7,773 nucleotides of DNA from JBDKJS01 sp039806065 (GCA_039806065.1 JBDKJS010000022.1:1-7773), one strand, 5' to 3'. Numbered from the stretch's first letter, positions 1-6,901 are shown. Notes: generated by a model not told the origin, from the sequence alone. A program made the numbers and translations.

Positions 1-24
1 AAAGCAGCAAAAAAGAAGAAGTAA
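1..24 (+). CDS. 3' end of a lysine-rich protein (partial)
   Basis: The first seven codons read K-A-A-K-K-K-K and are followed by TAA at 22-24; the rest of the gene lies outside the window. A basic Lys/Ala tail like this occurs on several nucleic-acid-binding proteins (for example histone-like proteins or the tail of DNA topoisomerase I in Bacteroidota), but seven residues cannot identify the family. The strongest support that it is a real gene end is that the stop is followed within 35 bases by a textbook intrinsic terminator on the same strand. Confidence 0.5.
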   Translation, partial: KAAKKKK

Positions 25-50
25 GTTAAACTTACCCGCTGATTCAGCGG
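21..50 (+). repeat. Two abutting short inverted repeats before the terminator
   Basis: Positions 21-35 form a perfect interrupted palindrome (GTAAGTT, one A, AACTTAC) that includes the TAA stop codon at 22-24. Directly beside it, CCGCTG (36-41) and CAGCGG (45-50) form a 6-bp GC-rich stem with a 3-base loop. Neither is followed by its own T-run. They may stabilise the 3' end of the upstream mRNA or slow polymerase ahead of the terminator. The pairing is seen directly; the role is inferred. Confidence 0.5.
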
Positions 51-55
51 TTCGC

Positions 56-93
56 AAAAATCCCCCGACTAGTGTCAGGGGATTTTTGTTTTT
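56..93 (+). terminator. Rho-independent terminator
   Basis: The left arm AAAAATCCCC (56-65) pairs with GGGGATTTTT (78-87). After one C/A mismatch the stem continues as GAC/GTC around a TAGT loop, and the T-run extends past the stem to 93 with a single G. It ends transcription of the upstream lysine-rich gene. The A-run on the left arm means the element could also work in the opposite direction. It lies 18 bases before the next start codon, so the following gene has little room for a separate promoter. Confidence 0.9.
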
Positions 94-110
94 ACTAATT
101 TAGCTTCACT

Positions 111-1118
111 ATGAAATTAAAATGGTCCATACAAGTAATTGATCTGCCACTGAAATATACTTGGAAGATTAGTCGCAATGCCACTTCGCTAAAGTGCAAT
201 GTGATTGTAAATATTTTTGCCAATAGTGTATATTACTATGGCGAAGCTGCTCCCAATATAAGATATCAAGAAACCCCTTCAGATTTACTCCAATGCTTTG
301 ATGCCATTCATCATAAGCTTGAAACCATAGATAATGTAACCGAATTATTAATCCTTCTTGAAGAGAAAAAAGTACCCAGTGCTTTGAGTTTTGCTATTGA
401 AAGTGCATTTATGCATTATCAATTTCAAAATAGCAGAGCTGCATTAATTAAACACTTCAGATTGGATCTGGTGACCGAGGCTCCTATCTGTTATTCAATA
501 CCAATTATGGAGCCAGCAGATCTTCCTGCTTTTTTTAGCCAACATCAATTGCAGAGATTTAAATATATTAAATTGAAAATAGCCGACCACAATGCCATCG
601 AATTGGTAAAGTGCCTGGCAAATATCACACCACAGCCCTTAATGATTGATGCTAATGAGGCTTTTGCTAGTGCTAATGATGTACTACGGTTTGTAGATAA
701 AATATCAAAATTTAATATTGAATTTTTAGAACAACCACTTCCGGCATCATTTACTGATGAGTATAAAAAATTGAAAGGCAAACTGCCATTTTATTTGATG
801 GCCGATGAAAGCATCACTAGAAATCCTGATTTCAGTTTTTTATGCAGTGCCTTTGATGGTATCAATATGAAGTTAATGAAGGCTGGTAGCTATACTGAAG
901 CGTTTGATATTCTTTCCAAAGCAAAAAAATTAAATATGAAAACCATGGTGGGTTGTATGGTTGAAACTTCACTTGCCATTAGCAATGCTTTGCTATTCGC
1001 CCCTTTGGCTGATTATTTAGATCTTGATTCTTTTTTAGTATTGCAGAACGATCCTTTTAAGCTTATTAGTGAGCAAAATGGTGTCATTGCTCTGACCAAC
1101 CCTAACGTGCTTTGCTAG
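111..1118 (+). CDS. Dipeptide epimerase (enolase superfamily, L-Ala-D/L-Glu epimerase-like)
   Basis: This 335-residue cytosolic enzyme belongs to the muconate-lactonizing-enzyme subgroup of the enolase superfamily. It has a capping domain (about 1-125) and a TIM-barrel domain (about 126-330). Visible active-site features are the K-x-K pair (K154, K156), the three Mg ligands D180 (IDANEAF), E207 (LEQPLP) and D232 (ADES), and the opposite-face lysine K254 (INMKLMKAG). The D-L-D motif at 304-306 near the C-terminus is the signature of dipeptide epimerases, where it binds the substrate alpha-amino group. The known family reaction is inversion of the alpha-carbon of the second residue of a dipeptide, often L-Ala-D-Glu to L-Ala-L-Glu in murein peptide recycling. 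Bacteroidota homologues can prefer other dipeptides, so the exact substrate is open. The usual Gly-Gly after the second lysine is Gly-Ser (259-260). Only 17 bases separate the preceding terminator from the ATG; a weak TAATTTAG at 96-103 is the only -7 candidate seen. Confidence 0.9.
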   Translation: MKLKWSIQVIDLPLKYTWKISRNATSLKCNVIVNIFANSVYYYGEAAPNIRYQETPSDLLQCFDAIHHKLETIDNVTELLILLEEKKVPSALSFAIESAFMHYQFQNSRAALIKHFRLDLVTEAPICYSIPIMEPADLPAFFSQHQLQRFKYIKLKIADHNAIELVKCLANITPQPLMIDANEAFASANDVLRFVDKISKFNIEFLEQPLPASFTDEYKKLKGKLPFYLMADESITRNPDFSFLCSAFDGINMKLMKAGSYTEAFDILSKAKKLNMKTMVGCMVETSLAISNALLFAPLADYLDLDSFLVLQNDPFKLISEQNGVIALTNPNVLC

Positions 1119-3748
1119 AATTTACTAGCCACCACATTTGGCAATTTAACCTGCTTAACATTCCCTTTGCTGTCAAAAACTTCGATCATGATTAAGTAAA
1201 TTCCTGTAAGTGCTTTTGAATTTTGATCAGTAATGCCATCCCAAAAAAATGTTCCAGTTGTTCCTAAAAGTTCATTTGTAAATAGGGTTTTTATTTTCCT
1301 GCCCTTACTATCGAAAATGATACCAGTACCTACTAATCCAGGTGATGAAAATTGATAATTGATACTCACCACATCATCCAAACCATCATTATCGGGCGAA
1401 AATACTTCAGGCTGTACATTCCACTCATCGATTACTCCATCTGTGTTGATGAACTGCGAATTTTTATATCCTGGAGTGGCATAGCCCACATTTTTTGCTG
1501 CCGAATGCCAGTTGCTTGTATTATCAGCTCCTAATGAAAATTGCAATCGTTCTAATGAAACTCCTTTCGTTTCGTCCAATAGCGCAAAATGGAGGTCATC
1601 ATTGTATTTAAATGATTCAAATCTGTTTCCAAGAACATCTGTAATCACACATACACCTTCACTCACCCCATAGCTAGGCAATGTGGGTACATCTAAAAAA
1701 GCATACACATTTTCACTGTTATATTGGGTCAATACAGCTTTGCTGTTTTCACTTAAAACCAAATAACTTTTTGGAAAAAACAAATAACCTTGAGTGGTTG
1801 CGGTCTCTAAATCGCCAAGTTGATCAGTAAGGTAATCGGCATTGGCTATTCTTAAATCAGCAAGATTCAATACTTTGTTACTATTATTATACAATTCTAT
1901 AAAATCAACTCCGCCTACAGGTGGATTAAATAATATTTCATTGATCAGCACATCGCCTGCTTGAATGGATTTGGGTAGGGCTAGTGGTAAGCTATTTCGC
2001 GCAATACTATTTCCAGGGCAATCTTTTAAACTATCTATTACGCTAAAGGTATATGTACTGTCTGGATGTAAAGCTACTGGTATGGTAATATTCACTTCAC
2101 TGGTATTTACTATGCTGGTGCTAGTGGCAAATCCTATTCCTGAAACCTGATAGTTTTGAATGTTTGACAAATCACTTTGCAGCATGGGTTTATTGAATTT
2201 TACATTTAATAGGGTGCTGCTCAAGGGAAATATACTCCATAAATAAGGCCTTTCTAAATCCGTAAATATACCTGCAATGCTGTTTTGATTCCCGGGCGTT
2301 CCACCTATCGTATTATTGGCTGCAGACCAGTTTTTATTATTGCTGCATAGAAAATTTGCATCAATACGTTCAAGGCTAAATCCCCCATCATCGCGCTGAG
2401 CATTGTTATAATAAGTTTCATCATAATATACTTGGTCTAGAAGAGTGCCTTGTTCATTAAATAAAGAAATAACTTCTCCTCCAGTATTATTTAAAGAAAA
2501 CAAACTGCCTGCCGTAATAATTTTGCCATAAGCAGAAAATAAAGCACTGTCACTTTGCTTGCATACTATACCATATTCACCTGGCAGAAGAATATTACTA
2601 GCCATTGTAGCTGTGGTACTTGCATCAGAAATGGTCCAGCCACTGGTATTGAATACTTTATTGCTACGGTTGTAAACTTCAATAAATTCTGTAGAAGGTA
2701 ATTGCAGTGCGGGATCTGGATCTGCCATCAATTCATTAATAACTACGTCAAAAGCAATGGCTATAACTGGAGCTATGTAATTGAAACTTGTATCAGTATT
2801 GGGTATTATTATATTTCCTGCTAAATCTGTCAAATTATTCACTGTTATAAGGTAACCGGTGTTGTTTATAAAAGTGGAACTAAAAAATAAATGTACTAAC
2901 GAAGCATCTATTATATCAAGTGTGGCTAGGGAGGGATTGCCTATTGCATTGTTCACAAAATAATTTACTTCGCTATTTGCATTCGAGGCATTTAGCGATT
3001 CTGAAAATTGCAAGTCGACTTGAGAATTTGAAATAATAGTGATGTTGGTAATAACAGGAGGGGTTAGATCCACCACCAAATTTCCTACATAAAAATCGTC
3101 AAAATAAAAATTAGCGATATTGCTTGCAGTGTAACTAGTGCTTACTCCAAAATGGTTGATGGTGTTCAGCGTTGAGGCTGCTGTGCTGGTTTGCTGCACA
3201 TAATTAGTTCCACCAGCCATATCAACAAACAAAGTCCATACACCGGCTGCAGTACAAGTAATTTTAACACCAGCTGTGAATGAAGCTGCTATCTGTGCAT
3301 TGCTCCCTCTAAGTAGCGAAGTGCTCACTCCTGCATTGCTTTGAAATATTTCAAAGGCATCAGCACTTCCGGCTTCACCCATCTGTAAATAATAGCCCGA
3401 AATAGTAGGATCCTCTAAGTTTGCATTATCGGCAGTTAGCCATACCTTGCTATTGTTGCTAGCGCTACCTGCTAAATTTTGCTTAACATAAAATCGCCAT
3501 TCTAAACCGGAATTGGAATAGTTGACATTGGTAGAAAGATAACTTGCCCCGATACCACTTCCATTTAATTGCAATTGGCCTTGAACGTTCACTATGAATT
3601 CGCTGATATCGCCAGTCCAAGCTGGTGCAGTGGTAAAATCGCCATCACCGAAGGAATCGAGCATTTGTGCCTTCACCAATGGTATTTTTGTGAAGATAAT
3701 GGTTACAACTAGTATAATTTTAAATAAATTTTTTTTTGAACGCTTCAT
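1115..3748 (-). CDS. Secreted lamin-tail-domain protein with FlgD/CHU_C-like C-terminal domain
   Basis: The product is 877 residues. A signal peptide (1-28) has a KRSKK n-region, a hydrophobic core and cleavage after V-K-A-Q. A beta-rich N-terminal domain follows (about 30-225, ending FYFDDFYVG), then an SbsA-type Ig-like domain (228-325), lamin-tail domain 1 (333-490), a second Ig-like domain (497-590), lamin-tail domain 2 (597-765), and a C-terminal beta domain (778-877) opening FSPDNDGLDD with an internal WDG, as in FlgD Ig-like and CHU_C-type ends. Such ends are found on Bacteroidota proteins exported by the type IX secretion system, so export to the surface or medium is likely but inferred. 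No catalytic motif is seen; binding or structural work is more plausible than enzymatic activity. An in-frame ATG at 3901 would lengthen the protein by 51 residues, but that stretch overlaps asd, hides the signal peptide and lies upstream of the promoter candidate, so 3748 is preferred. The stop shares CTAG with the epimerase stop. Confidence 0.88.
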   Translation of the reverse strand: MKRSKKNLFKIILVVTIIFTKIPLVKAQMLDSFGDGDFTTAPAWTGDISEFIVNVQGQLQLNGSGIGASYLSTNVNYSNSGLEWRFYVKQNLAGSASNNSKVWLTADNANLEDPTISGYYLQMGEAGSADAFEIFQSNAGVSTSLLRGSNAQIAASFTAGVKITCTAAGVWTLFVDMAGGTNYVQQTSTAASTLNTINHFGVSTSYTASNIANFYFDDFYVGNLVVDLTPPVITNITIISNSQVDLQFSESLNASNANSEVNYFVNNAIGNPSLATLDIIDASLVHLFFSSTFINNTGYLITVNNLTDLAGNIIIPNTDTSFNYIAPVIAIAFDVVINELMADPDPALQLPSTEFIEVYNRSNKVFNTSGWTISDASTTATMASNILLPGEYGIVCKQSDSALFSAYGKIITAGSLFSLNNTGGEVISLFNEQGTLLDQVYYDETYYNNAQRDDGGFSLERIDANFLCSNNKNWSAANNTIGGTPGNQNSIAGIFTDLERPYLWSIFPLSSTLLNVKFNKPMLQSDLSNIQNYQVSGIGFATSTSIVNTSEVNITIPVALHPDSTYTFSVIDSLKDCPGNSIARNSLPLALPKSIQAGDVLINEILFNPPVGGVDFIELYNNSNKVLNLADLRIANADYLTDQLGDLETATTQGYLFFPKSYLVLSENSKAVLTQYNSENVYAFLDVPTLPSYGVSEGVCVITDVLGNRFESFKYNDDLHFALLDETKGVSLERLQFSLGADNTSNWHSAAKNVGYATPGYKNSQFINTDGVIDEWNVQPEVFSPDNDGLDDVVSINYQFSSPGLVGTGIIFDSKGRKIKTLFTNELLGTTGTFFWDGITDQNSKALTGIYLIMIEVFDSKGNVKQVKLPNVVASKF

Positions 3749-3768
3749 AGAGTTTGATATTTGAAATC

Positions 3769-3776
3769 TACCTTTG
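3769..3776 (+). promoter_or_regulatory. Candidate -7 element for asd (TACCTTTG)
   Basis: TACCTTTG is an exact match to the Bacteroidota -7 consensus TAnnTTTG and points toward asd. It would give a leader of roughly 65 bases. No TTG is found at the usual 19-21 base distance upstream, so support is partial. It forms one arm of a symmetric arrangement with the leftward promoter candidate. Confidence 0.4.
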
Positions 3777-3782
3777 TGAGAG

Positions 3783-3812
3783 CAAAGTAAGCTTTTTAAT
3801 AATTCATTACAA
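3783..3812 (-). promoter_or_regulatory. Candidate promoter of the lamin-tail protein gene
   Basis: Read leftward, TTG (3812-3810) is followed after exactly 19 bases by TTACTTTG (3790-3783), one mismatch from the Bacteroidota -7 consensus TAnnTTTG. The expected transcription start, about 7 bases on, leaves a leader of some 25-30 bases before the ATG at 3748. Its position also supports 3748 rather than 3901 as the translation start, because a transcript from here could not include the upstream ATG. Confidence 0.5.
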
Positions 3813-3847
3813 TAAGCATTATAGGTATAACGAATAATTTTTAGAAT

Positions 3848-4840
3848 ATGAAAATAGCTGTAGTAGGTGCAACTGGTTTGGTTGGCCAAAAAATGATTCA
3901 AATATTGGAAGAACGAAATTTTCCGGTGTCAACGCTCTTACCATTGGCTTCACCAAATTCTGTTGGGAAGGCTATTCATTTTAAAAACAAAACTGTACCC
4001 GTGATGACTATAGATGCAGTACTTGATAGCAAGCCTGCAATTGCACTATTTAGTGCAGGTGGTAATGTCTCTCTCGAACTTGCGCCTAAGTTTGCCAGCA
4101 TAGGCTGTGTAGTGATTGACAATTCTTCGGCATGGCGCATGGATCCATCAAAAAAGTTAGTGGTGCCAGAGGTGAATGCCCATGTTTTAGATCATCATGA
4201 TTTGATTATTGCAAACCCCAATTGCAGCACTATTCAATTGGTAATGGCTTTAAATCCCTTGCATAAAATCTTTAAAATAAAAAGGGTAGTGGTGAGTACT
4301 TATCAATCAGTAAGTGGTACTGGTAAAAAAGCAGTGGATCAGCTCATGAATGAGCGAAGCGGATTGAATGGTGAAAAGGCTTACCCTTATCAAATAGACC
4401 TTAACGTGCTCCCGCATATTGATGTATTTCAAGATAATGGCTATTCTAAAGAAGAAATGAAAATGGTCAATGAAACGTGTAAGATAATGGAAGATCAGAA
4501 TATTAAATTAACAGCTACTACTGTACGTGTACCAGTTATTGGTGGCCATAGCGAATCGGTGAATGTAGAATTTGAAAATGAAATAGATTTAGAAAAAATT
4601 CATGCTGCTCTTGCATCGGCAAAAGGAGTTCAAGTTGTGGATGATTTGAATTCGCTTAAATATCCTATGCCTATTTATTGCGAAGGCAAAGACGATGTTT
4701 TTATTGGCCGAATAAGAAGAGATTTTTCGCAACCAAATACCATTAATCTGTGGATTGTGGCCGACAACCTTAGAAAAGGAGCAGCCACTAATGCTATACA
4801 AATAGCCGAATACTTAGTAGCCCAAGGGAGGTTTAATTAA
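3848..4840 (+). CDS. asd: Aspartate-semialdehyde dehydrogenase
   Basis: This 330-residue cytosolic enzyme reduces L-aspartyl-4-phosphate to L-aspartate-4-semialdehyde with NADPH. The product is the branch point to diaminopimelate/lysine and to threonine and methionine. The N-terminal Rossmann fold starts with GATGLVG (7-13). Further motifs are SAGG (69-72), the VIDNSSAWR stretch (89-97) and VPEVN (106-110). The catalytic cysteine is C126 in NPNCSTIQ, followed by the YQSVSGTG loop (152-159). R227 and the general base H234 (GGHSE) complete the active site, and the C-terminal ADNLRKGAATNA (305-316) is typical of the family. The length is normal for the bacterial short form. The ATG lies directly after an AT-rich leader without a Shine-Dalgarno, as is usual in the phylum. 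The gene is transcribed divergently from the lamin-tail gene and converges on the permease gene with one base between the stops; no terminator is visible after it. Confidence 0.96.
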   Translation: MKIAVVGATGLVGQKMIQILEERNFPVSTLLPLASPNSVGKAIHFKNKTVPVMTIDAVLDSKPAIALFSAGGNVSLELAPKFASIGCVVIDNSSAWRMDPSKKLVVPEVNAHVLDHHDLIIANPNCSTIQLVMALNPLHKIFKIKRVVVSTYQSVSGTGKKAVDQLMNERSGLNGEKAYPYQIDLNVLPHIDVFQDNGYSKEEMKMVNETCKIMEDQNIKLTATTVRVPVIGGHSESVNVEFENEIDLEKIHAALASAKGVQVVDDLNSLKYPMPIYCEGKDDVFIGRIRRDFSQPNTINLWIVADNLRKGAATNAIQIAEYLVAQGRFN

Positions 4841-4841
4841 G

Positions 4842-6086
4842 CTATTGTACCTTATTGAGTTTATTTAGGCTGAAGTTTTTGCCTATCAAAGTTAACGCTG
4901 GGAATGCTGAAGTAATGATGCCTATACCAATTACCACTAGTATAACTATGCCAACATCACTCCACATTAGGTCAACAGGATATGCTTCAATAATAAAATT
5001 TCCTTCCACACCCAAGCCCACTAATCCATACTTTTTTTGAACCCAAATGGTAGTCAACCCTATGGCTAGCCCTAAAAACATACCTCCAATTGCTATAAAC
5101 AAGCCATTTAAAAAGAAAATTTTTTGCAATTGCAATCTCGAAGATCCCATGGTGCTGAATATGCTAACATCTTTAGATTTTTCTATAATAAGCATAGAGA
5201 TGGCACTCACCAAACTGAAAGATGCAATGAGTAATATAAAAGCTGTAATGAAAATTACTATCCATTTTTCTGCTTGCATGATATTGTATAAAGTTTGGTG
5301 TAGCTGTGCCTGGGTAGCAATGTTATACTGGTTGGGTTTAATGCTTTTAATGGAAGCTATTACTTGATTGAAATCAACTCCAGGTTTTAGCCTTACTTCA
5401 TATTTTGATATAGTTGAATCATTGATCCCAAAAAGCTGATGTGCTGTAGGTAATGAAACAAGGGCATAACGCTGATCATAATCTTGTTGAATGCTAAAAA
5501 CATTAGAAAGCGCCACTGGCAATTTGTTGAAAGAATTTATAGGGTCAGTTAGGTTACTAGCTTCCTGCAAAGGGGCATACAGATCAATACTTGAAATAGC
5601 ATTTTTTTCATCAACTTGTAAATGATAGGCTATACCGGATCCCAATATTATTTTTGGGTTTTCATAGCTGCCCCAATCAACCTTTGTTGAATTACAGATA
5701 GAAGAGAGATTGCATACGAGTATAAATTTCTCATCCACCCCTTTAATGGTTCCTACATATTGCTTGCCATTGTAAGATAATAAGGCTTGGTCTTCATAAA
5801 CTTTGCTAATGGCAGCAACCTCCTTTAAATTTAATATTTGCTGAATATAAGCTTCATCAGGTTTAAAAAACCGATCGGTGGATGAGGTGATGCTTATGTC
5901 AGGGTCAAATTTATTATAAAGGTCTTTTATCAACCCTTCAAATCCATTTAATACTGATAGTATTATTATCATGGCAGCCGTTCCTGCAGTTATACCAATA
6001 ACCGCTAAGGCCGATATAAAATTAGTGACCCTTTGTGATTTTCTAGATAGAAAGTATCGTGAACTTATTCGCCATACTATACTCAT
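4842..6086 (-). CDS. FtsX-family ABC transporter permease, LolC/LolE-like
   Basis: This 414-residue inner-membrane protein has the MacB/LolC/LolE layout: a short cytoplasmic N-terminus (RYFLSRKSQ), TM1 at about 21-46, a large periplasmic domain (47-274), then TM2 (about 275-300), TM3 (324-347) and TM4 (376-398). The stretch around 270-315 (MQAEKW, then SMLIIEKSKDVSIFSTMGSS) is the conserved coupling region of the LolC/E group, and EGNFIIEAYPV (361-371) is common in Bacteroidota members. In Gram-negative bacteria such proteins work with a LolD ATPase to release lipoproteins from the inner membrane toward the outer membrane. No ATPase gene is in the window, so the partner must be encoded elsewhere, and some other type VII-type ABC function is possible. 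It is the last gene of the rbfA cluster, 14 bases after the methyltransferase stop. Confidence 0.88.
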   Translation of the reverse strand: MSIVWRISSRYFLSRKSQRVTNFISALAVIGITAGTAAMIIILSVLNGFEGLIKDLYNKFDPDISITSSTDRFFKPDEAYIQQILNLKEVAAISKVYEDQALLSYNGKQYVGTIKGVDEKFILVCNLSSICNSTKVDWGSYENPKIILGSGIAYHLQVDEKNAISSIDLYAPLQEASNLTDPINSFNKLPVALSNVFSIQQDYDQRYALVSLPTAHQLFGINDSTISKYEVRLKPGVDFNQVIASIKSIKPNQYNIATQAQLHQTLYNIMQAEKWIVIFITAFILLIASFSLVSAISMLIIEKSKDVSIFSTMGSSRLQLQKIFFLNGLFIAIGGMFLGLAIGLTTIWVQKKYGLVGLGVEGNFIIEAYPVDLMWSDVGIVILVVIGIGIITSAFPALTLIGKNFSLNKLNKVQ

Positions 6087-6100
6087 GTATATTATGCTTT

Positions 6101-6901
6101 TTATTTATAAGCTTTTACTATAAGCCCTGTTCCAGTTGAATGGTTGGTATAGGTATCTATCCAATTGAGTAAATAGCAAAATGGATAAACAATGGCATAG
6201 TAAACTGGCACCACAATAAAAAATATTTTACTTATGCCCAATAATTGAATAGGAAATTTCATGCTCAACCGCCAACTTATTTTGCCAGGCCATCCATATT
6301 GATAACGTGCAATTACTTTTTCAAAACCTGCTCTTTTTAATTTGTTCGTTATATCACCAATGTTGTATCCATCGCGCACATGTTCTTCAATAAAAGAAGT
6401 TTCCCCATCACTGTGTACATCACTGCCACCTTGATCGCTAGGGGTGCTTATTAAAAGCATACCGCCTTTTTTCATGGATGCATAGTAGTTGGAAAATACT
6501 TTTTCATCTTCCAATATATGTTCCATTACATCAACACATACTACTAGGTCATAAGTATTGGCAGTCTTATAAATAGTAAGATCTCCCACTTCAAACTTTA
6601 CATTAGCTGCTCCTATGGCCTTAAAAAAGTTATTGCAATCTGCTACTTGCTCTTCCTTGACATCAAGTGCTTTAATATTACATTGTTTGAATCTATTAAA
6701 CATCCATAAACTGTATTGGCCAAAACCTGCACCTGCATCTAAAATCTGAAGGTTGCTCACTTTCGAAAATGGTTTTAACTCCTTATGCACATGCCACGCT
6801 CTTAATAACAATAGGTCTAAGAGACGATAAAAAATTTTTCTAAGAAATGGCGTTTTATTAAATACGTTTCCTAATGAACGTTTTATTGGATCATACTCCA
6901 T
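6101..6901 (-). CDS. Class I SAM-dependent methyltransferase
   Basis: The product has 266 residues. The Rossmann methyltransferase core shows motif I LDAGAGFG (54-61), the acidic residue ending beta-2 (D80, in ALDV), D107 after the third strand, motif IV DLVVCVDVMEH (118-128) and GGMLLISTPS (146-155), as in the Methyltransf_11/25 (UbiG-like) families. Outside the core are an N-terminal basic amphipathic stretch with a run of leucines (about 18-36) and a strongly hydrophobic C-terminal segment (about 218-247), suggesting it sits at or in the cytoplasmic membrane. The substrate cannot be told; a lipid, quinone, glycan precursor or other membrane-bound acceptor is an inference from the hydrophobic tail. 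It lies between rbfA (35 bases upstream) and the permease (14 bases downstream), probably on the same transcript. A small-molecule or protein substrate is not excluded. Confidence 0.85.
   Translation of the reverse strand: MEYDPIKRSLGNVFNKTPFLRKIFYRLLDLLLLRAWHVHKELKPFSKVSNLQILDAGAGFGQYSLWMFNRFKQCNIKALDVKEEQVADCNNFFKAIGAANVKFEVGDLTIYKTANTYDLVVCVDVMEHILEDEKVFSNYYASMKKGGMLLISTPSDQGGSDVHSDGETSFIEEHVRDGYNIGDITNKLKRAGFEKVIARYQYGWPGKISWRLSMKFPIQLLGISKIFFIVVPVYYAIVYPFCYLLNWIDTYTNHSTGTGLIVKAYK

Noticed and set aside
36..55. GC-rich stem followed by TTCG, briefly resembling a tRNA T-arm
   Set aside because: No acceptor, D or anticodon arms and no CCA context are present; the stem fits better as a 3'-end hairpin.
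545..781. Open frame of 78 codons on the minus strand inside the epimerase gene
   Set aside because: It is antisense to a gene with intact catalytic motifs, has no recognisable domain and no promoter or start signal.
1352..1534. Open frame of 60 codons on the plus strand inside the lamin-tail gene
   Set aside because: It is a shadow of the strongly supported minus-strand gene; the composition is non-protein-like and no motif is present.
1965..2150. Open frame of 61 codons on the plus strand inside the lamin-tail gene
   Set aside because: It is antisense to the second Ig-like domain and has no independent support.
4589..4801. Open frame of 70 codons on the minus strand inside asd
   Set aside because: It is antisense to conserved C-terminal asd motifs and has no family resemblance.
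4855..5367. Two open frames (61 and 106 codons) on the plus strand inside the permease gene
   Set aside because: Their hydrophobic character mirrors the membrane segments encoded on the other strand; no start signal or family motif is seen.
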